NCBI GenBank assembly: GCA_036733925.1 | Contig: DAIMZO010000004.1 | Coordinates: 1-64,000 of the forward strand | DNA: 64,000 nucleotides | Direction: 5' to 3' | From: UBA2897 sp036733925 | GTDB lineage: Bacteria > Bacillota > Negativicutes > Selenomonadales > Selenomonadaceae | In this document: positions 44,070 through 52,396 of the stretch, one piece after another | How the letters are laid out: each line of letters opens with the position of its first letter | How positions within the stretch are numbered: the stretch's first letter is position 1 | Program-made: the position numbers and the translations under genes | The notes under the pieces: model-generated | Database searches by the model: none | What the model was told of the DNA's origin: nothing | The model's input: only the letters and a program-made list of their open reading frames with translations

Positions 44070-44849
44070 ATGGAAACTTCCACAAAGATTCAACAGATTG
44101 CATTTTCGGATTTTGACGGCACGCTCGTGCAGAACGGTGAGGTCGAGGCGAGTACGCTTGCGGCAATCGACTCCTGGCGCGCGAAGGGTAACTTGTTCGG
44201 CATCGCGACGGGGCGTGGCTTCGCGGCAGTCAAGCCGGAGCTCGAACGCCTGCATATCCCGGCCGACTATCTGGTCTGCGCGAACGGTTCGGCCGTCTAT
44301 CGGGCGGATGGCGCGCTGCTGCAGTGCACCGAGATCCCGGAGGAAGATTTCCAGACGCTCTGCGACTCCAGATTCCTGCAGGACTATCAAGATGGCATCC
44401 TGTTCTTCACGCGCCATCACGCCTATTGCTACCGCAATGCGCAGCAACTCCCGCCGAACCTCTTCGAGGAACTGAAATCGTTCGACGAAGTGAAGGGCCT
44501 GCATCATGTCATGCAGGTCGGCACGCGCTACGAGACCCAGCAGGAGGCGCGCAACGCCTTCGCCGCCCTCGATGCGGCCTACCCGCAGGTCTTCACGGGC
44601 AATGTCAACCGCTGCTACCTCGATATGAACGCTTGGGGCATGTCCAAGGATATCGGCATCATGCAGCTCGTCGAGTTCCTGCACATCGACGTGAAGAAAG
44701 TCCATGTCATCGGCGACGACCGCAACGACCTGCCGATGATCCGCCGCTTCCACGGCTGCTGCGTCGACAGCGCCGCCGAGGAGATCCAGAAGGCGTCCAT
44801 CAACGTGTTCCCGAACGTCGGGGAGATGCTCCGCCACTATCAGCAGTGA
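44070..44849 (+). CDS. Cof-type HAD-superfamily hydrolase
   Basis: About 259 residues. HAD motif I is AFSDFDGTLVQNG (nucleophile and acid/base Asp), motif II is IATGRG, and the late motif IV is VIGDDRNDLPMI. The middle holds a type IIB cap. Proteins of this class dephosphorylate small sugar phosphates or flavin nucleotides; no substrate can be assigned. I prefer ATG 44070 because the upstream ATG at 44004 would coincide with the transcription start. AAGGA lies 12 bases before 44070. Confidence 0.85.
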   Translation: METSTKIQQIAFSDFDGTLVQNGEVEASTLAAIDSWRAKGNLFGIATGRGFAAVKPELERLHIPADYLVCANGSAVYRADGALLQCTEIPEEDFQTLCDSRFLQDYQDGILFFTRHHAYCYRNAQQLPPNLFEELKSFDEVKGLHHVMQVGTRYETQQEARNAFAALDAAYPQVFTGNVNRCYLDMNAWGMSKDIGIMQLVEFLHIDVKKVHVIGDDRNDLPMIRRFHGCCVDSAAEEIQKASINVFPNVGEMLRHYQQ

Positions 44850-44858
44850 GGAAAGCCT

Positions 44859-45824
44859 ATGCAGACACTCGCCTATCTGCCGGACTGGCTCGCCGCGCTC
44901 CCCGCGCCGCGGCGGCTGCTCGTCTACCGCGTGCACGATATGTATGAGGTGTCCGCGCCGCTCAGCGAGCCAGGTATCGCAAAGCTCGCCGTCCCGCCCG
45001 AGGGCGCAATCCATTTCGTTCCGAAAACGATGGATGACGCCGCGCTCCTCCCGCATCTCGTGGCAGCACAGACGACAGGCCCGGAGTTTTCCTTCATCCT
45101 CGATCTGCAGCGTGCGGGAACCATCCTGCTCCGGAAGGTTCAGCGCCCCGTCGCCCAGCGTCTCATCCTGCTCGGGCTCTTTCTCGAGGACGCCGCGGAC
45201 TATATCGCGACGGAACGGGGCTACCAGATTGGCAAGCTCATGCAGGACTACGCCTCGCCGCGCTTCACGGCGCGCTTTGATGAGGCGCTCGGGAACCTCA
45301 CGTTCTCTCCGTCAGCCTATTTCGGGCTGCTGGGCAGCCTGCTGCAACGGCTCGAGAACAACCATCTGCTGGAAGGCGGGCCCGGCGGTATCTCGTATGT
45401 CCGGCTCATCTCGCAGCTTTTCGGTCTCGATGGCAGCAAGGATTCCACCTCGCGCGAACGCACCTACCACGACGCAAAACGCGCGCTCGAGGCCAATGTC
45501 GAGAACCGCTGGCCGGAGCTGCTCCCGAACCTCCTGAGCTACCTCTATTTCTGCCGGTTCTACCCATGCTCCGTTCTGGGCGGCATCACGCATAACTACT
45601 GGGTCTTCGTGCTCTACTACAAGCTTTTTGAGCTCAGCCTGCTCGCACTGTCGCTTGCCCGGCGCGAACGGCTCGAGCTCGAGGACGTCTACGCGCTGAT
45701 GCAGCATCTCGCGCTGCGCCGCGAAAGCAGCGGCGGCCGCTATACCACCGTCATCGAGCAGTACATTCAGCCGAAGGAAGAAGATTCCCTCGCCCTGTTC
45801 TCCGCACTTTATGATTGGAAATGA
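44859..45824 (+). CDS. Protein of unknown function following the Cof hydrolase
   Basis: 321 residues, no signal peptide and no family I recognise. The N-terminal ~85 residues look like a small alpha/beta domain; the remainder is rich in leucine, aromatic and charged helices (for example YFGLLGSLLQRLENNHLLEG and ELSLALS-like stretches). One segment, HNYWVFVLYYKLFELSLLAL, is strongly hydrophobic, perhaps membrane-associated or a buried helix. It starts 9 bp after the Cof gene (TGAGGAAAG ribosome-binding site) and shares its terminator, so a two-gene operon is likely. Confidence 0.75.
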   Translation: MQTLAYLPDWLAALPAPRRLLVYRVHDMYEVSAPLSEPGIAKLAVPPEGAIHFVPKTMDDAALLPHLVAAQTTGPEFSFILDLQRAGTILLRKVQRPVAQRLILLGLFLEDAADYIATERGYQIGKLMQDYASPRFTARFDEALGNLTFSPSAYFGLLGSLLQRLENNHLLEGGPGGISYVRLISQLFGLDGSKDSTSRERTYHDAKRALEANVENRWPELLPNLLSYLYFCRFYPCSVLGGITHNYWVFVLYYKLFELSLLALSLARRERLELEDVYALMQHLALRRESSGGRYTTVIEQYIQPKEEDSLALFSALYDWK

Positions 45825-45875
45825 AAAATTGCCACATGAGCAAAAACCAGCTCATGCGGCAATTTCTTTTTTTTA
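45825..45875 (+). terminator. Terminator of the Cof/unknown operon
   Basis: AAATTGCC-A-CATGAGC pairs with GCTCATG-C-GGCAATTT (15 bp with one mismatch) and is followed by TTTCTTTTTTTT. Confidence 0.9.
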
Positions 45876-45876
45876 T

Positions 45877-46232
45877 GGCTCTTCGGGCATCCCTGTGGGC
45901 AAGAAATGCCGATTTCCCTGGTAACTAAGCCGATCCCTCTAGCATAGGTTTTCTGTTAGGAAGTGGAATCCGGATATCTGCGCATACGAGGTACACCATA
46001 TCCATCATGTTCTGTATGTTCCGGAAGCCATATGCCTTGCGGATGATCAACTTGATTTTGTTGTTTGTTGCTTCAATCCTAGCATTGCTCAGTCCAAGTC
46101 GGATGGTGTTCAGGATATGCTCCCTGTGCCGCCTGATCAGATCAGCGGCCATCATCTCGAGAGCGTCTATGTGATTTCGGGACAGATAATCGACCTGCGC
46201 TATCAGCAGGTCGGCAATCTCGTGGACAAATC
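45877..46232 (-). mobile_element. ISL3-family insertion sequence remnant (3' end)
   Basis: The minus frame from about 46232 to 45925 encodes the C-terminal ~100 residues of an ISL3-type DDE transposase: EIADLLIAQVDYLSRNH, RLGLSNARIEATNNKIK (with the last acidic catalytic residue) and RKAYGFRNIQNMMD. It ends in a proper stop. The sequence GGCTCTTCGGGCATCC at 45877 has the GGCTCTT start typical of ISL3 terminal repeats, so it is probably the right end of the element. The rest of the transposase and the other end are missing. Confidence 0.8.
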
Positions 46233-46313
46233 GACAAGCCTGCGTTCCTGCACCAGCTGCAGAGTGCGCTGATCCCGCTCTCGCAGAACTATTTCAAGAG
46301 CTTCAAGAAGTAA
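46224..46313 (+). pseudogene. C-terminal tail of a truncated, unidentified gene
   Basis: In the plus frame ending at TAA 46311-46313, about 28 residues read IDKPAFLHQLQSALIPLSQ followed by NYFKSFKK, which looks like a genuine protein end. There is no start or upstream coding part; the sequence merges into the ISL3 remnant at about 46230. It is best read as what is left of a gene cut by the insertion or by a later deletion. Family not recognised. Confidence 0.5.
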
Positions 46314-46329
46314 AGAATATCCCATAGCC

Positions 46330-46369
46330 AAAAGAACCTGTGCCAAATTCCAGAGTCACAGGTCCTTTT
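46330..46369. terminator. Terminator after the amidase gene
   Basis: AAAAGAACCTGTG pairs with CACAGGTCCTTTT (13 bp, one mismatch). The T-run on the minus strand closes the amidase gene; it may also close the old gene remnant on the plus strand. Confidence 0.8.
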
Positions 46370-46382
46370 ACTATGTTCTTCT

Positions 46383-47687
46383 TCAGCCGAAGAAGTCGGC
46401 GATGCCGTCGGCGATGCCCTGGGCGGCCTTCTTGACGCCCTCCTCGCTGTCGACGAGCTTCTCCTCGGTCTGGTTCGAGATGAACGCGACCTCGACGAGG
46501 GTCGCCGGCATATCGGTGTGCTTGACGACGTAGAAGTTGCAGCTCTGCGTGCCGCGGCTCTGCGTGCCGAGCTGGTCGATGACGTTGCTGCGAATCTTGT
46601 CGGCAAGGTCGCGCGACCGTTTCGAGCCGAGCGAGTAGTAGTAACCGGTCGTCCCGCGTGCCGCGCCGTCGGAGAAGGAATCCATGTGGATGGACACAAA
46701 GACGTCGGCCTTGTGATTGTTCGCGACATCGCAGCGTGCCTGCAATTCCTCGATGTCGGAGGCATCCGCGCCCTTTGGCGAGACTTCGGTGTCGGTCGTG
46801 CGTGTCATATAGACGGTCGCACCCTGATTCTGCAGGAGACGTGCGACCTCGTTGCCGATGCGGAGCGTCACGGTCTTTTCCATGACGCCCGTCGGTCCGA
46901 TGGCGCCGGAGTCGTTGCCACCATGGCCCGGGTCGATGACGATGACGCGGCCTTTGAGCCCCGTGATGCGGTCGATTTCCGCATCGGTCGGGTTCTCCGC
47001 CGCCTCGCGTGCCGGCTGATTGATGGCCGTATCCGGCTTCTTTGCCGGCTGCTGGCTTTCCGTCGTCTGCGCTTTCGTCGGCTCTGCCTTGCTATCCGGT
47101 TTTGTTGCGGCCGGTTTTGTTGCGGCCGGTTTCTGCGTATCTTTCTTGGTGGCGGCCGGCTGCTTTGCAGGCTTTGCCGGCTGCGTGCTGGTCTTTGCCG
47201 GCTTCTTGACGTCCGGCACCGCAATCGTCGCCTGCTGCGTGCTCGGCCCGATATCGCCGAAATCGAGCACGACACGCCCCGGCGCTGTGCCGCCGCTCAG
47301 CCGGAACACATGGTAGTTATTCTTGCCAACCTTGTTCTCGATGACAACGCGCACGGTCGTCGGATTGAACTGCGCGATGCGGATGGCACCGACGAAGCGG
47401 CTGTCCACCTTCGTGTCGCGCTTGACTTTCGCCGGAATCCAGGCGTCCGGGATATCGACGACCACGCGATCCGGGTTCGAGAGCGCCATCTGCTTGAAGG
47501 TCACGGGCTTTGAGGCATCGACGACGATACGGATCTTCTTTTCCCCACTGTTCACACGCACGTTCGTGATCTCCGCCATGTCCCGCGCACGGTCGCCGAA
47601 ATCCGACGCCGCGCTGACCGAAGCCAAGGGCAACGCGATGCAGAGCAATAGCAGAAAGCAAGTTATCCGTCTGATGAAACGCCTCAT
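46383..47687 (-). CDS. amiC: N-acetylmuramoyl-L-alanine amidase with AMIN domain
   Basis: Cuts the amide bond between muramic acid and the peptide stem, as in daughter-cell separation. 434 residues: signal peptide (1-27, ending SVSA/A), AMIN domain (about 38-150) that targets the envelope, a Lys/Pro/Ala/Thr/Gln-rich low-complexity linker (about 155-235, with KPAATKPAATKP repeats), and an Amidase_3 domain (about 248-432). Zn ligands are visible in VIDPGHGGND, GVMEKT and FVSIHMDS, and the catalytic Glu in TLVEVAFISN. GGAGGTCGG precedes the ATG. The AMIN layout is usual in diderm bacteria. Monocistronic. Confidence 0.92.
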   Translation of the reverse strand: MRRFIRRITCFLLLLCIALPLASVSAASDFGDRARDMAEITNVRVNSGEKKIRIVVDASKPVTFKQMALSNPDRVVVDIPDAWIPAKVKRDTKVDSRFVGAIRIAQFNPTTVRVVIENKVGKNNYHVFRLSGGTAPGRVVLDFGDIGPSTQQATIAVPDVKKPAKTSTQPAKPAKQPAATKKDTQKPAATKPAATKPDSKAEPTKAQTTESQQPAKKPDTAINQPAREAAENPTDAEIDRITGLKGRVIVIDPGHGGNDSGAIGPTGVMEKTVTLRIGNEVARLLQNQGATVYMTRTTDTEVSPKGADASDIEELQARCDVANNHKADVFVSIHMDSFSDGAARGTTGYYYSLGSKRSRDLADKIRSNVIDQLGTQSRGTQSCNFYVVKHTDMPATLVEVAFISNQTEEKLVDSEEGVKKAAQGIADGIADFFG

Positions 47688-47720
47688 AGTCCGACCTCCA
47701 ACCTTTTCTTACACCTTTCT

Positions 47721-47749
47721 ATTATCGTCGCTTTTGGGAAAAAATGCAA
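47721..47749 (-). promoter_or_regulatory. Promoter of the amidase gene
   Basis: TTGCAT (47744-47749), 17 bp, GATAAT (47721-47726) on the minus strand. Confidence 0.65.
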
Positions 47750-47809
47750 GAAAAAGGGAGCGATATGCTGTTCCTCTATGCTGTTTCTCTAGACATGATT
47801 CATCGAACG

Positions 47810-47908
47810 GTACGTGCCCCCTCCGTCTCGCTCCGCGAGCCAGCTCCTCCCAAAGGCACGCTCGCCTAACGGCTCGTGCCCGAAAGGGACGCCTAAAATA
47901 CTACGTGC
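47810..47908. repeat. REP/MITE-like intergenic element
   Basis: Two compact hairpins lie side by side: TCTCGCTCCGCGAG (47826-47839) and GGCACG ... CGTGCC (about 47855-47880). They sit within a C-rich block containing CAGCTCCTCCCAAAGG and CCGAAAGGGA, a pattern resembling dispersed intergenic repeats of gut Firmicutes. Direct repeats TACGTGC flank it at 47811-47817 and 47902-47908. It lies between the amidase and the ABC transporter genes and has no coding potential. Confidence 0.55.
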
Positions 47909-47922
47909 GACAGCCCCATGTT

Positions 47923-48708
47923 TTATAGCATGTTGCGGAGGAATGCCTGCGTGCGCTCCTCCTTCGGATGGCCGAAGAGTTCCTCCGGCTCGCCCTCCTC
48001 GACGATGTTCCCGTCCGCCATGAAGATCACATGGTTTGCGGCCTCGCGCGCAAACGCCATCTCATGCGTCACGACGATCATCGTCATGTGTTCCGCGGCG
48101 AGCTCGCGCATGGTCTTCAGGACTTCACCGGTGAGTTCCGGGTCAAGGGCCGAGGTCGGCTCATCGAACAGCATGATGTCCGGCTTCATGCAGAGCGCCC
48201 GCGCGATGGCCACACGCTGCTGCTGACCGCCCGAAAGCTGCGCGGGATAGTAATCCGCACGCTCGGAGAGGCCGATCTTCGCGAGCAGGCCGCGCGCATA
48301 GGGCTCGATCTCCTCTCGCGGCAGTTTCTTGACCTGCATCGGCGCCTCGAGCAGATTCTCGAGCACGGTCATATGCGGGAACAGATTGAACTGCTGGAAC
48401 ACCATGCCCGTGCACGCGAGGATCTCGCGGCATTTCGCGTCGCTCGCGTATTTCGCACGATTTCCATCGGTTTCCGCAAGGGATTCGCCTTTGATCTCGA
48501 TGGAACCCGCGTCGATTTCCTCGAGGCGGTTGATGCAGCGGAGCAGGGTGCTCTTGCCGGATCCGGACGGCCCGATGATGGCGAGTACCTCGCCCTGCCG
48601 GAGCTCGAGGTCGATGCCCTTCAGCACCTCGAGTCCACCGAACGATTTATGGATATCCTGCATGCGGAGCATCAGCGGCTCCTGTGAATTATTTTGCGTA
48701 GCGGCCAT
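47923..48708 (-). CDS. Polar amino-acid ABC transporter ATP-binding protein (GlnQ/HisP type)
   Basis: 261 residues. Walker A IIGPSGSGKSTLLRCIN, Q-loop MVFQQFNLFPHMTVLEN, signature QLSGGQQQRVAIARAL, Walker B IMLFDEPTSALDPE and the switch His VVTHEMAFA are all intact and characteristic of the polar amino-acid group. The ATG overlaps the end of the permease gene by 20 bp, with GGAGGCG upstream. The family predicts import of glutamine, cystine or a basic amino acid; the substrate is unknown. Confidence 0.93.
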   Translation of the reverse strand: MAATQNNSQEPLMLRMQDIHKSFGGLEVLKGIDLELRQGEVLAIIGPSGSGKSTLLRCINRLEEIDAGSIEIKGESLAETDGNRAKYASDAKCREILACTGMVFQQFNLFPHMTVLENLLEAPMQVKKLPREEIEPYARGLLAKIGLSERADYYPAQLSGGQQQRVAIARALCMKPDIMLFDEPTSALDPELTGEVLKTMRELAAEHMTMIVVTHEMAFAREAANHVIFMADGNIVEEGEPEELFGHPKEERTQAFLRNML

Positions 48709-49342
48709 AATGCGCCTCCAGTCTCTTGAAGCCCCAGGTCAGCACTGCCGTCATCACGAGGTAGAAGATGCCCGCGATCACGAACGGCGTCATATCGAAC
48801 TCGCGCTGCACGATGGTGCGCGCGACGCGCAGCAGGTCGTTCATCGCGAGGATATAGATGAGCGACGTATCCTTGACGAGGTTGATGGTCTCGTTGCTGA
48901 TTGGCGGCAGGACCATGCGGATGACCTGCGGCAGGATGATGCGGCGCATGGTCTGGGAGTAGCTCATGCCGAGCGTCTTTGCCGCCTCATACTGCCCTTT
49001 CGGCACGGACTGGATGCCCGCACGGAAAATCTCGGCGAAATACGCCGCGTAGTTCAACGTGAACGCGAGCAGCGCCGCCGCGATGTCCGGCAGCTTGATG
49101 CCGATCATCGGCAGGGCAAAGTAGACGAAAAGCAGCTGCAGCATCAGCGGTGTGCCGCGCATGACCCAGATGTAGAGCTCCACAACGCGCGAGAGCAGGC
49201 GGAGCTTCGACAGGCGGCCGAGCGCCGCGAGCATGCCGAGCGGCAGCGACAGGACGAGGGTGATGCAGAAGATCTCGAGCGTCAGTTCCGACCCTTCGAA
49301 CATCTGCAAGACCGTATTCGCGAGATGGTCCATGAAATCCAT
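48689..49342 (-). CDS. Polar amino-acid ABC transporter permease
   Basis: About 217 residues with five hydrophobic helices, HisM/GlnP family. The EAA coupling loop reads YEAAKTLGMSYSQTMRRIILPQVIR, and the N-terminal TLEIFCITLVLSLPLGM matches the family. Start uncertain: ATG 49342 has GGAG only two bases away, and ATG 49333 has it 11 bases away. It forms an operon with the ATPase gene; no periplasmic binding protein is encoded next to them. Promoter at 49414-49442, with a hairpin in the leader. Confidence 0.9.
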   Translation of the reverse strand: MDFMDHLANTVLQMFEGSELTLEIFCITLVLSLPLGMLAALGRLSKLRLLSRVVELYIWVMRGTPLMLQLLFVYFALPMIGIKLPDIAAALLAFTLNYAAYFAEIFRAGIQSVPKGQYEAAKTLGMSYSQTMRRIILPQVIRMVLPPISNETINLVKDTSLIYILAMNDLLRVARTIVQREFDMTPFVIAGIFYLVMTAVLTWGFKRLEAHYGRYAK

Positions 49343-49358
49343 TTCTCCTTTTACGCAC

Positions 49359-49388
49359 AAAGGATCCGCTGACTTCGCGGAATCCTTT
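49359..49388 (-). other. Leader hairpin of the amino-acid permease operon
   Basis: GCGGATCCTTT (49359-49369) pairs with AAAGGATTCCGC (49377-49388) with one bulged base. It lies between the transcription start and the ribosome-binding site. Its 3' arm ends in CCTTT, which could alternatively pair with AAAGG in the ribosome-binding site. There is no U-tract. Confidence 0.5.
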
Positions 49389-49413
49389 ATCTTGGCAAAG
49401 CATTAACGCATCT

Positions 49414-49442
49414 ATTATAAAGGAAAAGGGCTCGCGCTTCAA
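49414..49442 (-). promoter_or_regulatory. Promoter of the amino-acid ABC operon
   Basis: TTGAAG (49437-49442), 17 bp, TATAAT (49414-49419) on the minus strand. Confidence 0.72.
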
Positions 49443-49468
49443 GCCCTGTTCCCTCTTTCTTCGCTTTT

Positions 49469-50803
49469 CTATTGCATTTTCTGCCGATATTTCTGTTCCT
49501 CGCGCTCAAACTGCCCCGCCCAGATATGCAGAAAGTCCTCGACGCTCATCTTGCTCATCATGACCTGCTCGATGTAGGCATCCGCGCTGTCGACGATCCG
49601 CCGGTAGTCCGGCAGATACATCGGCGGCTCGTACAGGCGGAAGTCGGGGCTGTTCAGCGCCTCCCTCGCAATCTGCATGTGCTGGCGCTTGCTGACCCAG
49701 TCCTCTTTGAGCGCGGTCTGGCTGACTGGGATCTGCCCGATCCGCTCATTCCACCAGCTCTGCACTTCCGGCGAGCACAAGAACTGGACGAAACGCCATG
49801 CCGCCTCTTTGTGCTGGGAGCTCCGGAAGATGCTGTAGCCGTCGACGTTGTTCGCCTCCTGCACGATGGTTCCCTTCCGCGAGCGCGGCAGGATTGCTGC
49901 CGCATAGGCACTAGCGGGCAGGTTCTTCGCGTGGCTGCCGTAGGAGCCGATATTGTGCTGGATGAGTGCGGCTTGGCCGAAATCGAACGCCGCGACCATC
50001 TCCTGATAGCCATTCGTGATATCCCCGGTCGCCGTATCCTTCTGATAGAGGCCGAGGTACCGTTTGACGAAATCCACATAGATTGGGTCATCGATCACGC
50101 AGTGCCCATCCAGCGTGAAGAACGCCGTGTCGCCGGAATAGGCGAACATCGCGCGCAAGAGCTGCAGGCCGGCACCGTCCCCGCCGCGGATGGAGAATCC
50201 GTACTTCCCCTGTTCCGGGTGGTTCATCACCGCGGCATCGGTAAAGAATTCGTCCCAGGTCTGCGGGGGCTCAAGCTCCTGTTCCCGGTACCAGTCCGAA
50301 CGATACCAGAGGAGCTCCATGCCCATCGTGGCCGGCAACTGGTACAGCCCGCCATCCTTGGTCAGGTCGCGGTTCGCCTGCAGGACATCCGGGAGCAGGT
50401 CATCCTTGTACGAGCAGCCGTCGAAATAGGGGTCGAGATTGAGCAGAACGCCCTTCGCGCAGAATTCCGCAATCCAGGCGGACTGCATGCCGCAGACATC
50501 GGGCATCTCATTGGTCGCAATCGCCGTGTTGATCTTGAGGCGCGCCGCCTTCTTCGGCAGGCCGACGTACTCGACGCGGATATCCGGGTTCTCCTTTTCG
50601 AACCGGTCAATCAGCTCCTGATAGTATTCCGTGCGGTCCGCCGCCGCGTTCTCATTCCAGAACACGATGGTCGTCTGTTCCGTTTCCGGCACGTCTGGCT
50701 TATTGACCGCGGACAGCGGCTGCGTATCGGCATCGAGGACCGAGCAGCCGGCTGTAAGCGCGAGGGCAACCGCCATCGCGGCGAGCATGGCTTTTTTCAG
50801 CAT
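49469..50803 (-). CDS. Sugar-type ABC transporter substrate-binding lipoprotein
   Basis: 444 residues, family 1 extracellular solute-binding protein. A lipobox (LALTAGC, lipidated Cys at about residue 20) anchors it to the membrane. The family-typical TTIVFWNENAAADRTEYYQ start and PATMGMELLWYRSDWYREQ hinge segment are visible. No permease or ATPase gene lies nearby; instead it is 6 bp downstream of an AraC-type response regulator and its kinase. It may feed a distant importer, or act as the ligand-binding sensor for the kinase. Confidence 0.88.
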   Translation of the reverse strand: MLKKAMLAAMAVALALTAGCSVLDADTQPLSAVNKPDVPETEQTTIVFWNENAAADRTEYYQELIDRFEKENPDIRVEYVGLPKKAARLKINTAIATNEMPDVCGMQSAWIAEFCAKGVLLNLDPYFDGCSYKDDLLPDVLQANRDLTKDGGLYQLPATMGMELLWYRSDWYREQELEPPQTWDEFFTDAAVMNHPEQGKYGFSIRGGDGAGLQLLRAMFAYSGDTAFFTLDGHCVIDDPIYVDFVKRYLGLYQKDTATGDITNGYQEMVAAFDFGQAALIQHNIGSYGSHAKNLPASAYAAAILPRSRKGTIVQEANNVDGYSIFRSSQHKEAAWRFVQFLCSPEVQSWWNERIGQIPVSQTALKEDWVSKRQHMQIAREALNSPDFRLYEPPMYLPDYRRIVDSADAYIEQVMMSKMSVEDFLHIWAGQFEREEQKYRQKMQ

Positions 50804-50809
50804 GGACGG

Positions 50810-52396
50810 TCAACTCCTGTTTCGGAACTCCAATGGCGAACAGCCGGTATATTTCTTGAAGCAGGCCCCGAAGTACTCCGGGCTGTTGTATCCGGTCTTC
50901 TCCGCGACCTCGTAGGTCTTGAGGTCGGTCGAGCGCAGCATCTCCATCGCCTTCGTCATGCGGATCTGCAAGAGGAAACCGGTGAATGTGATCTTCTTCT
51001 TTTTCTTGAACAGCACGGAGAGGTAAATCGGGTTCATGTGCACGTAGCGGCCGATATCCTGCAGGGAAAGCCCATGCTCGGCATAATGCTTCTGGATGTA
51101 GTCCGTGACATCGTCGATGACATCGGTGCGCTCGCGCGTGTTCTCGTCGGTCATGTAATGTGCGAGCGAATCGACGAGCCCGCGCAGCAGGCCGACGATT
51201 TCCGAGACGGTCTGCATCTCGTTGATGCGGCTGTAGTACTCGGTCTTCTTCGCCTCGTGCTGGCGGCTCCAGTCGGGGGCCCAGTCCTCCGCGCCCTTGA
51301 ACAGTGCGAGCATGAGGTCGACAGCCTGCATGCGCACGGTGCCGAGGCTCTGCACGCTGCCGCGCAGGGCCTGCTCCATCTCGGAGAGCACCTGCTGGGC
51401 GTCATCGACGAGGCCGAGCCGAACCTTCTCGACGAGGTTTTCGTCGTTCTCGTCCGGCGGCTCCTGCACCTGGCTGACGAGTTTGTCGAGGTCATCCGGC
51501 GTGATGACGGTATCCTTGCCGATGACATGGCGGAACGCGAGCACGGAATGCGCCTCATCAAACGAGTCAGCGAGTTTCAGCAAACCTTTTTTCGGCGTGC
51601 CTAGCCCGATGGTCAGCGTCGTCTTGATCTCCATGCGCGACCACTCGCAGATGGCCTCGGCGACTGCCTTGGCGCGTTCCATCATATCGTCCGGAATATC
51701 CGCGGCGAAGACGATGACCATCGTGTCATGCTCGAGCGTGATGACGCCGCCGTAATCACGCTGGCAGAGGATCTTCTCAGCATTCGTGGCGATGATGTGC
51801 CTGAGCTGCTTATGCTCGGCGCGCGGGTGGAGGTCCTCCTGTGTGTAGTCATCGATCTGCAGGATCATCACGAGGAAATACTGGTGGTGCAGCGACATGC
51901 CCATCTCCTCACCGGTGGTCAGAAGTTCCTGCTCGGAATCCTGCCCCGCGAGGATTTTCTGGAACAGGACGGAGCGCAGGTACGGTTTCGCCTCGCGGAG
52001 CTTTTCCTTCGAGCCCTGCTCCTTATCCCAGTCCGCGGCCGCTTTCTTGGCCTTTTCGAGCAGCACGTCGCGCTCAACCGGTTTCAGCAGGTAGTCGACG
52101 GCCTGCAGGTCGATGGCTTTTTTCGCGTAGCTGAAGTCCTCATACCCGGTCAGGAAGATGAACTTGATGTCCGGATACGCCTCTTTCGTATGCTTCGCGA
52201 GCTCGAGCCCGTCCATGAACGGCATGCGGATATCCGAAACGACGACCTGCGGATGGTCCTTGCGGATCATCACGAGCGCCTCCTCGCCGTCCCCGGCCTC
52301 CCCGATCACATGGAAGCCGTTCTGCGCCCAAGGCACGGTCTGCAGCAACCCCTTCCGGATGATCCGATCGTCGTCGACAATCAATATCTTATGCAT
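50810..52396 (-). CDS. AraC-family response regulator (YesN type)
   Basis: About 528 residues. Receiver domain 1-120: VDDD pocket, phospho-acceptor VVVSDIRMPFMDG, and YLLKPVERD with the conserved Lys. A long middle region of about 290 residues follows, and then an AraC helix-turn-helix pair at about 425-528 (LSLQDIGRYVHMNPIYLSVL and KTYEVAEKTGYNSPEYFGAC). The start MHKILIVDDD overlaps the kinase stop by 8 bp. YesN-type regulators usually activate carbohydrate uptake genes next to them. Confidence 0.92.
   Translation of the reverse strand: MHKILIVDDDRIIRKGLLQTVPWAQNGFHVIGEAGDGEEALVMIRKDHPQVVVSDIRMPFMDGLELAKHTKEAYPDIKFIFLTGYEDFSYAKKAIDLQAVDYLLKPVERDVLLEKAKKAAADWDKEQGSKEKLREAKPYLRSVLFQKILAGQDSEQELLTTGEEMGMSLHHQYFLVMILQIDDYTQEDLHPRAEHKQLRHIIATNAEKILCQRDYGGVITLEHDTMVIVFAADIPDDMMERAKAVAEAICEWSRMEIKTTLTIGLGTPKKGLLKLADSFDEAHSVLAFRHVIGKDTVITPDDLDKLVSQVQEPPDENDENLVEKVRLGLVDDAQQVLSEMEQALRGSVQSLGTVRMQAVDLMLALFKGAEDWAPDWSRQHEAKKTEYYSRINEMQTVSEIVGLLRGLVDSLAHYMTDENTRERTDVIDDVTDYIQKHYAEHGLSLQDIGRYVHMNPIYLSVLFKKKKKITFTGFLLQIRMTKAMEMLRSTDLKTYEVAEKTGYNSPEYFGACFKKYTGCSPLEFRNRS

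Noticed and set aside
47020..47230. Repeat array in the amidase gene
   Set aside because: Short KPAATKP-type repeats are a low-complexity linker inside the coding sequence, not a separate DNA element.
49472..51604. Open frame of about 710 codons on the plus strand
   Set aside because: Antisense shadow of the binding-lipoprotein and response-regulator genes, which have clear family motifs.
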